A DNA stretch of 64,000 nucleotides, taken from assembly GCF_001640805.2 (NCBI RefSeq), contig NC_066856.1:4743377-4807376 (forward strand), given 5' to 3'. Position numbers and translations under genes: made by a program. The stretch comes from Lates calcarifer (taxonomy: Eukaryota; Chordata; Actinopteri; Centropomidae). Shown here one piece after another: positions 38,812-50,721 of the stretch. Positions within the stretch are counted from its first letter, which is position 1; each line of letters begins with the position of its first letter. The notes beneath the pieces were generated by a model. That model had not been told where the DNA came from. It worked only from the letters and a program-made list of their open reading frames with translations, and did no database searches.

Positions 38812-39474
38812 GTACACAAGGGACCTTTTTTCTTTCTATCTTTCTATCTTTTTTCTTTTTTTTTTTCTTCCATCAGGAGCTGTGCGAGTTATGTTTAAAG
38901 CACACCCACTCATGAAGGGAATAAGGGCATCCAACATGTTTCCGCGCTATTACGCACAAGCACCTTATGTCATCAGCGTCGTGCTTGTGCAGAAGCCCTG
39001 AAGACGTTGTCGGGTACTCATGCTAGAACTTTTTACTTGCCTACTTCCTTGCAAGAAAAAGTATGTTATAACCTTCAGATATCTTCAGCTGCTACCTTGA
39101 GGAGATTAAAAAAAAAAAAAACCTCATGCGCATTTAGCTGGTATAAACTTCTTTTTCTTAAACTCATCTGAATGTTAAAATACCTCCAAATGATTGGAAA
39201 CCACTGTTGGAGTTTCATCTACACAGACACAGACATTTTTTAAATTAGAAAAGACTATTTAGGCTTATAATATCCATCATTTTTCTCCTAATCTGGGATG
39301 TGCAACTTCATCCTTTTCATACTTGATTTGATGGTTTTGGATTGGATATCCCTTCTTCCCCTCAAACAGTTAAACTAATCCCTCCACACACTGAGCAGGG
39401 AGCATGAAGAAGGGAACAAAAAAAAATAGGAACATTAATCAAGGACCACTATGAAAAAAGAAAAAAAGAAAAAA

Positions 39475-39800
39475 TGAGCTCGTTCTGGATATTAATTACA
39501 CGATAAATGAAGTAAATGAGCCTGACTATTCATGAATGGATAAAAAGTGGCTGAATCAATACAGCCAAAGCATATTCTTGTATATTGCCTCATTAAACAG
39601 TGCATTGGAAGCTCTTTGGCATTTTGTTATGTATTGCTGCTGCATTACTGCTGGTTATGACAGCTTCCCTCGCCCCAAATAATGATCGGCTGCTTAGTGG
39701 ATGAAAGTGACTATATGTGTTTACTGCATTCAAATGGATGGAAATGACTTGCTTACATATTGTATGGCAGGTAGCTGCATGTCAAGATTTGGAAGGGTTG
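39475..39800. promoter_or_regulatory. Candidate conserved non-coding element in intron 2
   Basis: Complex block 660 bases after exon 2, with ATTAATTACACG near 39491, CATGAATGGATAAAAAGTGG near 39532 and ATAATGATCGG near 39679. No coding frame. Ends before the TG run at 39862-39890. Confidence 0.3.
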
Positions 39801-39858
39801 GTTTATTGTCGTGACAGGCATCAAACGGTGCTCTTTCTATTTCTGTGACAAAGAGATA

Positions 39859-39861
<3 letters not shown>

Positions 39862-39890
<29 letters not shown>
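39862..39890. repeat. (TG)n microsatellite
   Basis: About 14 uninterrupted TG units. Confidence 0.95.
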
Positions 39891-41754
39891 ACAGGGGGGT
39901 GGTTGGATATCCATGTGGCTTTAATTATTGTTCCATTGTTGCTCAGCTCTCATAGTGGCATCGGCCAGGCTTTGATGTGGGTTTGATCCCACGTGACTCT
40001 TGGATGTTGGGCTGAAGTGGTCTATTGATGCAGACATCACATTGTTACCCACATTTCTTATCACGGAGGGTTGTTTGAAATGAAAGCTGCTCTGTGTGCA
40101 TGTGTGTGTATGTGTGTGTGTTTGTCCTGCAGCGCTGCAGTTTGAATGGGAACAGAGTCAAGACTGTGTGAGCGTGAGATGCTGCTTGGGAACCAGCTGG
40201 TCTCCTGGAAATTTAGAGGAAATGATCGTGATGTCTTAGAATGCAAATACATATGCAAATATAAGTTGCACACATGAAAAGTGTAGCTGGAAGTTGTTGG
40301 AACTTTGAAAGGATGACATGAAAAGAGAAACGCTGAGACAAAACAGACAGCAGTTTCACACTGAAAGTACAGAGGAAGGAAAGTAAGAGTCGGGTAGACG
40401 GGTGGGTGGTTACTTCAACTCTCAATGACCCAGGATCAGTTCTCAACTTTACTAGTATTCTGCTATGAGACTATAATTTTTTTTTCAAATGTATTTTTTG
40501 AATATTTTTGAATATTTTTACAACTTTTTAGTCATATCACAGACAAAGAAAAACATCTAAGCATTACAAAACTGTGACATCTACACCCATACCCAGCCAT
40601 ATCCACACGTAGAATAGATGAAGAAACTGATATACAGCACACAAAGAGAGGGGAAAATATATAAAATTATAAGCTATCCCATATATCCCATTGTTATTCT
40701 CATTGCATTTTACACATGGATCCATTGACATGTCTATGAGATGTCTTGACAGAGCACCCTGCACAACATAGTTGAAAAGTAACCAGTATCCCTATATTAA
40801 AATGCAGTGTCAATCTAAAAAAGTACAGTGCAATACAGTCTATTTTGTTGTTTTCAAGAAATAAACATTAATAAACAACATAAAACAGTCATGACATGGA
40901 TTCTGTATATCTAAAAGAAAACAACATTTCCAAGCCCCTTCATGTCTGTTATTTTCCCACATGCAGCAGGGTGCTCAATTCAGTCAACCAGGATTTAAAC
41001 TGCTGTGTAAGGAGTCTTTATTCCAAAGCATTAGAATTCATGTATTAGCTATTATCATTCCACACCGAACTGCTATGATCTTTAAGTCACAATCTGCTAT
41101 TTTCGGCAACCAACCTCAGACTGTAGTTTCTTGATCTGAGGTTAATTCCAATCCAAATTTAAGTCTGAGTGAATGAAATCAAGGAATTAAGTTACAGTAC
41201 CTTATCTTTAGGACAGTACTGAATCTGAACAAAGTTAAAACCCTTTAACCCTTGACAACTAATTTTCAACAAATAGTCCTTTGAAAAGATGTTCAGGGAA
41301 TCAAGATGAATCTAAAAACTACAGTAAAAAGACTACAAGATACAAGATACATTAGTGCTCTTCAGACAGACCCTCTAATCTCTGCTTTTTCTTGTAAATA
41401 TTGAATTATTTCAGCACAACAGGGAAAATCATCACTCTGACCAGGTATTAACCAATAGAAATATTGTACAGACATCACTTCATCTTAAAGGATAGGAGTG
41501 GTATTATTTACTATTTTTTCTTATTCCCAACAACTACAGTGAAAAGACCAAACCCAAGAAAGTCTGTCTCTCAATGCTCTCTGATCTTTCCCTATCTCTG
41601 ATCTTTCCCTATCTGCCTTAAGACCATTAGTTGATGCGAATCTTTGAAAATGTCTAACAAATATGTTGTTTCATTTTTAAATAAGTCTCAGTAATTTCTT
41701 AATCCAGCTGAGCACTGTGTACCAAGCATGATTCAAACAGAAAGAAGTAGTGCA

Positions 41755-41955
41755 GTTTATAGGGACTATTTTCAGTGGCGGATTGACACACATTTGACAC
41801 ACTGAGGCAAAAATAAATAAACTGCAGTGTGTGTGTTAATGGTCATGAAGGAACATGCCACTCAGTGCAACAGTGTGGCTTATTGATGTGTTTAACAGCT
41901 AGACGACAACAGCGCTCTTTGGTGCAGAGGAATAACAAATGAATACTTGTTAGTG
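41755..41955 (+). repeat. Dispersed teleost repeat, copy 1
   Basis: Shares ordered blocks with 46458-46710: 'gggactatttt', a 'ggattga/ggattaa' block, 'tgatgtgttt', a 'gcagaggaata/gcacagatgaata' block and 'aatacttgt'. Class unknown; no terminal repeats seen. Confidence 0.45.
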
Positions 41956-42902
41956 ATTCTGCACATGGGATTTGCTGACAACAACAAACATATCAGGTCA
42001 ATCAATCTGTAGTTTATGTGATTTGGAGATAAAACATGCAAAAAAATACTGGCACGGTCCTTTCAGTTGGCTATACCTAACTGTTTCCAACGTACTTTTT
42101 CTTTACATGATGACTATAAGACAATGGTTTCTCAAATTTGTGCTGTTTTCCCAAAGTAATATTTGTATTGAGTTAAATAGTGTCTATAAGGTTCATGTGG
42201 CAATGCTCGTGTTCATTTCATGAAATTCTATGAGACTGCAGTGGACGTGGATTAGACAAGGAGAAAAAAAACATCAAACATGTCAATAGAGAAAGCTGCT
42301 GTTTGGCTACAGATTTCAAAACAAGTGGTAAATGATTCTCCTCTCAGATTATAAATGACATGCTGCCAGTTCATAATTATGCACAAACACAGACAGACAG
42401 AAACAAAATATTCACACCTCCATGACAAAGAGGAGTCATGCTGCTGACGGGATTTGCTACACTTGTGATGTTGTTGATTCAAGTCAAAGAGTAAAGAAAC
42501 ACAGAGAGGAGGAGAGTGATGGCGGAGCACAAGTGTGAGCCAAACATTTGCTGTAACAGAACATGAGCAGATTGCTGTGGTAGTGCTGGGTCATTCGTCT
42601 GTATGGCACTTTGGATGCAGTTTTTTAGCTGCAAATTGAGCCTGTGAGGGCCACGATTACACATGATCATGTTGTGCTGTTATTCTTTGGATGGTCTGTT
42701 TTTGGCATTTTTGATTTCAATATGCATGGGCTTAAAGGTAGCTCTAAAAGAAACAAGGTGTATAATTTATGGATTTGAGGATGAATTTTTAAGTTATGAG
42801 CGGGAGAGGCATTTTGTTGGAGGGCTTATGTAGCACTTCTGTCATTTAAAACGGCATGCGTGTCACATTTATGCATGTCACATTTATTTTTAAATGTAGG
42901 GT

Positions 42903-43006
42903 ACATTTTTGAAGTCAACTGTCCAAGATGACAGTAATGAGCTGAATGAGGACTAGAGTAAGAGATGTAGTGTGTCATACTGATCCGACGGAGCCCTGTC
43001 TCTGCA
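42903..43006 (+). repeat. Diverged copy of the vstm2a promoter-proximal sequence
   Basis: Aligns with 36893-37013: 'catttttgaagtcaa' against 'catttttaaatcaa', 'aagatgacagt' against 'aaggtgacagt', 'tgaggactaga' identical, then 'agtgtgt', 'tgatcc' and 'gtctct' in the same order with small gaps. CpGs of the 36.9 kb copy are mostly lost here. Confidence 0.5.
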
Positions 43007-43765
43007 GGACTAGAAAATAGTCTACTTGTTCTGAATGTTCTAGATCTGTTTTTGGTAAAACCCAGGAAGACAGTGATCCAAGTTCAATAATGCATTTCAT
43101 AATAAATTAGAAAAAATAGTAAACAGCTCTTCTCCAGCACAGCATTTTTAGTCACCAACTGTCTTGTCTTCATCAGGCTAATGTCTGAGGTTGTTTTTGG
43201 TTATTGATCAGTCATGTGATTTATAGATCAGTGGATTCTAGTCTTTTAAGTACAGCTGCATGTGCCTGTGACCCCAACTCCTGTGTCCTAGAAATTACAT
43301 TTGTATATCACTATGTGTTTTGTTAAATATGCTTTGAAGGAAATGTAATTAAATTGTGTAGGGTGGAGGTTGAGTTGATGGTGGGCATACAGAATTCAGG
43401 ACTTTGACACTGGAGATAGAGTGTCATGTCAAGAGCTCTGTGTGTGGTTACATTCAGGCAGCAAAAAAACCTTTGTTCAGTTTAGGGAAATGTCATGATT
43501 TTGGTTGAATATTGAAAAAGTAAAGACATCCTGTCTTGTGTCCAAAAGCATTGTTGACTTTTTCAGTGTTGAAACAAGACCACCATCTTTCTCTAACATT
43601 GACCAAGTGCTGTGCCTGCCTGTGCATAACCTTAAAAAGACGACTTGTGCTGTAATTACTATGAGTGGATTTTGTAAAGAAAACAACTAAATCGATTCCA
43701 GTGAAAGTTTTGCTGATATGTTTAACATCAACATTCAACAGACTTCCAGTTATAGTGAGAAAAAA

Positions 43766-43786
43766 GCTATCCTATCCTATCCTATT
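43766..43786. repeat. (CTATC)n short tandem repeat
   Basis: Four pentanucleotide units. Confidence 0.8.
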
Positions 43787-44539
43787 AAATGTCTTGTGAC
43801 CACTCAGATATATCTTTAGACCACTGGCATGGCTTCCGACCCCAAGGTTGGAAGCCAAATACAATATTTTGTTCAAGCTCTGATCTCATCACTCCCCACA
43901 AGCACAAGAAAACACCATGTTCAGCATGGCAGAGAGTCCCTCTGGGGGATAGACAGACTCAAAGCCTACAGGTAGTACGGCTTCTAAAAGAACATAAAAT
44001 TGTTAGTTTATTTTGTTCTTATTTTTGTTTTTCTTTTTTGTAGCTCTATCTAACTCATTGGTTATAATTTCTCTTTTTGTTTTGATATTTTCTGTTAAAG
44101 TAGCCTACCATGTTAGTGTAATGCTGATTAGCAGCCGACTTGAAAGTCTGCCATGATAAACAGAGTAGTTATGACCAGAAATTGTAAATCACCTAATGCT
44201 GGCCCATCTATTCAGCTGATCTAACCACCACGTATCAGTCAAATCTGTAGTTACTCTTGTTAATATCATACATAAAAGCCAGAGGTGGAAACATAATGTG
44301 CTTTCTCTGGTGGAGGTAATAAATACACCAACAGTGAATAAGTATATCCCGAGGCTGTGAATTTCTGCTTTGCTGCTCTGGCCTCCATCATAGAACCAGA
44401 AAGCATAGACAGAACAGAACACAGCCTCCTGGGTGATGGTAATAACTGAAAGGTATGTCACACATGGTGGACAAAAGGCCTCATTCCCATGTATTTCAAT
44501 TTAGAAAGACATTAGTGAATTCCCTTTTTTGTTTTTAAA

Positions 44540-45070
44540 CCGTAAATCCCTCTTATTCTGAAGAGGTGGATTCGATTCTTCTTGGGGTTTGATCTCTCTT
44601 TTTTATCCAGCTAATCCGGCCACTGTTGTTTGCCATAAGATCAATTTATTGAGTAAATCTTTACAACCCTGTCCACTGGTAATTCTATTTGGTGTGGGAT
44701 TATGTCTGGATATAAGGGGAAAAAAGAAAAGCTGAGTTATATCTTTGAAGGTAACTGTTCTGATCCTCTCAGCCAGTGCTCAGTGAGTTTGCATTCATGT
44801 ATTTATATTCCTGCTTAGGTTCAGAATAAATACATGAAAAATAAAAACAGTTTAGAATCAATTTAATGCTCTCTGTGAGTGGAAACAAAATCTTTGCATA
44901 TCTGGAGTATCAGAAAGGCTACACCTTGACGGTATGAATTTCGAGGGTGGATCAAGCAAAGGCACAAAGAATCAGAGATGATGCTGGAGACTCGACGCAG
45001 ATGTGTGCTGTTTAAAAATTCATACTGCATTTCATTCCTCAAATACCGCCTGGAGTGCATGAATGGCTAG
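44540..45070. promoter_or_regulatory. Candidate conserved non-coding element
   Basis: Two complex blocks (44560-44720 and 44860-45065). The second contains TTTGCATATCTGG (octamer-like) near 44893, GGATCAAGCAAAGG near 44950 and a long repeat-free run. Enhancer-like; inferred. Confidence 0.27.
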
Positions 45071-46457
45071 GCTACTGCTGGATTCAAGTGTGGATTTACC
45101 TGACCTGGGATATGTTAAAAGGTGGTGTGATGTGTCTGTAGAAGTGAGATGAATTAAAAAAGGTAAGCGGACATGATGCAAGGCTTTCCCCGGCTGGGCC
45201 TCCGAGTGAAAATAGGGATCAGCTGAGGCCTGCGGTCAGAATACAAACGACCATTACATAAAACATCCACCGGTGCACTTTGACCAAAATGCACTCAAGC
45301 CACAGCAAGCTTTACCTCTCTTAACAAGTGAGTTTATAAATCCAGTGGGTGTAACAGCAAGGAAGCATAAAATCCATTGGCTGCCGTGCTCTCTGAGTGA
45401 CCTTACTGTCTGCCTCTCTGCCCCTCCATCAATGCCTGACTGCAGCTTGTGCATCCTCCTCCAACACTCTCACTGAGATAACTGCACCGGGAGTCAATAT
45501 GATGCACCAGGCGCAGTCCTGGTAACTGCTCTCATCAGCTTGGTCACCCCGCTATGCACACACGTCTGTAATGATTGTAATGGTTTCCAAATTGTCTGTG
45601 GTGAACATGAGTTCTCCACAGGAGGATGCTGTGTGTGTGAGCATGCACTGACACATGAGAAAGCCTGCTGCTTTCATTTTCAAGTAGTGGACTGTGGACT
45701 GCTCAGTCAGGCTCCACTACAGTCATCAGTCATGGAAAGAAGGCTTCCATTGAAATCACTGAAAGCTGCTGCATCACTGCATTGGTGCAATGACCTTGCA
45801 TTGTATTGCACCAGTGTTACATTCTCACAAATTCTCTTGGAGAATCAGCTTTAGTGCTCACACACACACTGGTTCATACTGGTTTCAGCTTCAAGCGCAT
45901 TGGTTCCTACTGAAGATATCTGACATCCAACTGAAACCACAAGTCTCTCAGTCTTCCCTTTTTCCAGACAATGTAAACAAATCAATGACAGACAGTGTTG
46001 TATGCACAGTGGTACTGAAGAATATAGGGCACAACATTTTGCAAAGACTGATCCAGACTAACTGATTGTTGGCATTTGATAAGGTATAAAAGGAACTGTA
46101 TGTACACCATATGTGTTGCTATATGAGCATTAACAGTTGTTTACCTCCCTGTCTAGAAGAAACAGTGCAAGTTCAGCATTTAAAGTTTATTCATTTACTT
46201 GACAAAAGAGGGGAAAAGGAACAACAATGTTAACTCTTGTTTTGTTTTTAGTTCTATCACAATTTCTCCTCCACTGAAGTTAGTATGCTAACCAGCTAGC
46301 CCCAGCCCAGCTGACCTGTCTCATCACTTTCTGATAGCGAGTCACTGTAGCACAGTCTGTCCTGGAGAAGTAGCACTGCTGAGAGGGACTTGGCTAACAA
46401 CAATTATCACCAAGTTTAGTAGATGTTTCTCATGCAGGAAGAAATTGGGGTGTTTGT

Positions 46458-46710
46458 TCGGGACTATTTTATTGTGGATTAATCCACATTTGGGATGTAG
46501 TGATTATTTCTGGCATCAGGATAGCTTATGTGAGACTGAATCAAAAAACAACAGTGTGTGTTCATGCCAACAACTCGCTGATGTGTTTTTAATAGTTTTG
46601 GAGAATGGTGGAGCTCTAAGGCACAGATGAATAAGATATATCAGGCTTTAGATGCACACACAATACTTGTATAGGGTACATTCAGTGTTGGTTTTAGTCT
46701 ACTCATTTGT
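46458..46710 (+). repeat. Dispersed teleost repeat, copy 2
   Basis: Partner of 41755-41955. It extends further, through 'atcaggctttag' and 'cattcagtgttggttttagt'. Confidence 0.45.
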
Positions 46711-46966
46711 TACCAATAACAAATTAATATTACCAGGCTTATGCTTTAAGAGGAAAAATAACTAAAGTCACATTTTGTCTTAGTGAATGGCCACTAATGG
46801 ACAAAAGCAACATTGTAGAGAGGTTATGCCAAGGTTTTTTAGTTAGAGGGCATTTATTCTCTCATAATGGCAGCAGATTGAGCACTATGGAATATGATTG
46901 ACTGTTCTGGTGTCAGATAGAATGACGGACGAAGCTCTGTCAGCCGATTCAACATTATCTCTGGGG

Positions 46967-46982
46967 AAAAAAAAAAAAAAAA
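46967..46982. repeat. A run
   Basis: Sixteen A residues. Confidence 0.8.
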
Positions 46983-47330
46983 TCCACAGCTATACCTCTC
47001 CCCATATTGATAGATCTGATTCAGATGCCTGTTTGCTTTTCTCTTCTTTGAAAATCAAGGCGCTGGAATGACTCATTGGTCTGTCATGCAATACAAACAT
47101 AATGCGTTTTGAAATGCCAAGGTCAGAAAAGGTTTTTTTTTTTTCTTCCTTTCACAGATTTTAACTGTGCCCAGATTTTTTACAGTTTTAATTTGGTCTG
47201 CCTTTTATGTTCTGCCTTTTATGCTGTTATTACAGTATTTCCTGCAATTTCCGTGTTTTTTTTGTCTGCAACATGGCCTGCTCTCGCATGAAGATGAGGC
47301 CCTTAGTGTTTTTAAAAAGGTGTCGTAAAT

Positions 47331-47530
47331 TGGGGCACCCCCGTAGCCGAATAGTTGGGGCGTGTACCACATGGGCCTAAGTGCCCTGAGCAGCTGGTCC
47401 CCGGATTAACTCCCGGTCTGGCCGGACCTTTACTGCGTGTCATTCCCTCACTCTCTCTCCCTGTTTCCTGTCTCCTCTCCACTGTCCTGTCAAAATAAAG
47501 GTGAAAAGCCCAAAAAATAACTTTAAAAAA
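47331..47530 (+). mobile_element. tRNA-derived SINE with target-site duplication
   Basis: The head starts ggggcacccccgtagccgaa; the A-box lies about 47342-47355 and the B-box near 47396-47410 ('ggtccccggattaactcc'). The body has 'tgcgtgtcattccctc', a TC-rich stretch and the tail 'tgtcaaaataaaggtgaaaa' followed by A residues. Flanks 47314-47330 and 47531-47547 match at 15 of 17 bases ('aaaaaggtgtcgtaaat' and 'aaaaaggttttgtaaat'), a target-site duplication. Non-coding, copied by LINE machinery. The 3' tail at 35875 is from the same family. Confidence 0.85.
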
Positions 47531-47547
47531 AAAAAGGTTTTGTAAAT

Positions 47548-50500
47548 AAAACTCATTTAGAAAAGCATATGCACACATTCAAATCAGTAAATAAGGCTAA
47601 TAAATAATGCTGCCGTATTAATCTCTGAAAGCCGTGTTGCTCTCCTCCTCTGAATTCTCATTTCTGAAGTGCCAGTAAAACCCTGATGTGGATCTTTAGA
47701 TGGCTCTGTTGTTGGATTCAGGGCAACTTCAGCTGTGTCGAGTCAATTCATGTGCTGTGGAAGAATGAGATAATGGAGGGAGGGATGAAGGGATGGGCAG
47801 ATGGAAAAAACATATGGGAGGTATGATGCAATAAGGATACTGGATACCTCTGGGGAAATATCTGGAAGAGATTCATACGTGCATGCAGAGCAAATCCTCA
47901 TTTACTGTCCCGTGTGTATCTACACAGCTCTGTATATTGGCCAGATTATATCACATGAACACAGTTGACTCACAAAGCAGGGACTTGATGTCTAATTGAA
48001 GCAAGCTGTTTGTGCTTCTTGCACATGATGACAGAGAGCTAACAAAGGCTAGTTGGTAGAAACTACTATAACTATTAGGCTAGTCTGGACACCTGCTTCA
48101 TCTGCATAACTGTTAAAGGTCTGAAGCTGAATAGTATTTCTCTTCTTTCCTGGCCCATTAATCACCTCAAAGAAGCACATACACACAACATTACTGTTCA
48201 TTTTGGGATTTTGTTTCTGGTGACCCACTGAAGTTCAATATTCATTCATGCTGCTAAACGCCCTGTTTAGGGTCCCTAGAACTTTGAAAACAGTAAAGAT
48301 GTGTGTGTGCAAAAACAACATGTCAAGCTAAGAGAAGCTCTAGAGTGCAGTGATAATTCTCTGTGGGTTAGACACTATGAGTGAGACTTTAATATCACAT
48401 GTGATCTGAACTGGGAGTAAAATGGAAACAGTAATTATTGCAGCTGTAAATATCAACAAACAAGACTATGAAAATCATCAGTGAATCAGTGAGATCTTCC
48501 AGGACCAGTTTAGAACATTGAATGTAGAAGCTTTTATGAGTAAAAGCATAAATGCATCATTGAGAGCCAAATGTGACCAATATAGACATTTTTTGAACTG
48601 AAACTGTCAAGAACTCCAAAAAATAAAAATCTTAACCTCACTTAAAAGCCGTGCCTACAAATATAATCGATTTAGAAAAATCACATAAAAGTCAGTGCTC
48701 ATCAATCACTGCTGCTCTCACATGTCTATACATTCAGTACAGCCAATAGTATTTACCAGCAGCTTCCCCATAATCCACCATATTCCTTTTGGTGCTTTAA
48801 TCAGTGGCAGATAATGACCAGTGATGGCAGAAAAAGGGCTTGTATACATCACAATGGGACAGGAAATTAAACATGGATTAGGGAGATGGTTTATCTTTGC
48901 TGTTTGATAGTAGAGGCAGATTATAATACATGCGTAATGACGAAGGTGTTATGGTTTGCTGTGACTTTAACACCAAGGAAATCAGCTTATACACACTGCC
49001 TATTTTCTTCATGTTGATATGAATGCACAAGCTTTATTTTATATCTTTTATTGCTGAAACGGCAGTGAGGATTACGAAATGAAAACAGGACTTGCTGCTG
49101 CTGCCGCCTGATGTGATGCATGTATTCATTCAAACTATCAGCGCTTCACTTTTACAGTGGGCAATGTTTTATCACTGGCATTTTCAACCCCCACCCAGGC
49201 AATCTGTGGACTTGTTTAAAATGGATTTTCAGTCCCGCCAGTGGGAAATCTGAACACACACCTGAACCACACACACTGCTATTCTTCTTGATTGGACACA
49301 GACTCGTTATTTTCGATGAAGCGTGGCATTATATTTGTTCCTCTCGAACACAAGGGTGCAGAATCTGCTCTCACAGATATGTGGTCGTAAACAGAAAAGT
49401 CACTTTATTGCTTTTGATGTCAGCCCCTAGTAACCGCCTTGCAGCCGCTCCACGACCAGACAAGAGGGGCGGTTGATCTCATATCGGCCTTTTTCTAACA
49501 ACAGCTGCAGATAATTCAATCAGCGGATCCTCTGCTGTCACTGTTCTTCTTGACCCCTGTGTTACACTGTCACCGAAAGGAAACTGAACCCATTTGGTGT
49601 CACAACAGCAGCTGTCAGACTCAGGGAAGTACTTTTCAAATTGAATCTGAGGCTTCTCCAAATGCCTGCAGATGATGCCTTTGATGTCAGCTCTGTTGGA
49701 ATACTTTTCCATTGTTGGAGACGTTGCCAAGTTGCACCCCTTCCTTTTCTCTGTCACTCTGTGCTGCAGTACCTGACGCTGGGATGTATTTTTCGTTTAT
49801 TTGCACAAGTCTTGCTGTGCACGTCCATAGAGTCTGGAAGAAAACAGTGTCTGATTGGCATCATGTAGGGGTAAGTATCTCTCCCTCTTGGATGATTCAA
49901 TACATACTGGAATACTTGATCCAAGGTCAGAAACACTACAGACAGATTTGTAACAATATGATATACTGCAAGTCAAAGCTAAATAATTAGAAAAGATAAA
50001 TATTCTTTCACTATCTGTTTTCATTTTCTTTCTTCTTTTTTTTTTACATATAAACCCAGGCAGTTACATGCTTGGTAATGTTTTCACAAATGCTCATAAT
50101 TTTCACTGAAATCCTGCCAACTGAGTACTGCTTCTCCTGGTTTTAGCCTCATTATCATCAATGTGAATTGTGTTTTTTTTTTTTTTTTTTTTTTTTTTAC
50201 AACAATTCTATAAGGGATACAGTACTTAATAAATAAAACAGGTTATGTATACAGTTAATGCCATCAACCAGAAAAGGTGTGCTATGGAACTACTATTGGC
50301 TTTAACCCTAGTTTGTGCCTACTAGCATTCAGTTCATTCAGGTCACAGAGGTGAGTTCAGTTCCTCAAAAAGATAAAAAAAAACAGTAATGTTTAAAAAA
50401 CTCAGAGGGTAATTCGAAAACACTTACCACTTTTCTGACAAAAACGTTCCTTTTTATTCAGAAATAAATGCGCAGCTGGGGAAAGTAATTTAAAAATCTA

Positions 50501-50687
50501 TTTTTTTTATCATTCAATGGATGGAATATTATTTCATTCAGATGGTTTGAAGAGTCTGAAAATACCCTCCGAACAACTGTAACTGGTTTTAAATGACCTT
50601 CTGGCTTTTTCAAAAGTTGCAGGTTAATTGTCTTTCAGAGACACTGAAAAGTAATTCAGTAGGTAAGGTAAGGAAACTTTACTGTCA

Positions 50688-50721
<34 letters not shown>

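Noticed and set aside
39720..39770. Possible vstm2a exon 3 ('ggaaatgac' resembling the GND codons)
   Set aside because: The neighbouring codons do not match the expected V-set residues, and no acceptor or YEC motif follows.
49120..49476. 118-codon plus-strand open stretch
   Set aside because: No domain; better explained as complex non-coding sequence.
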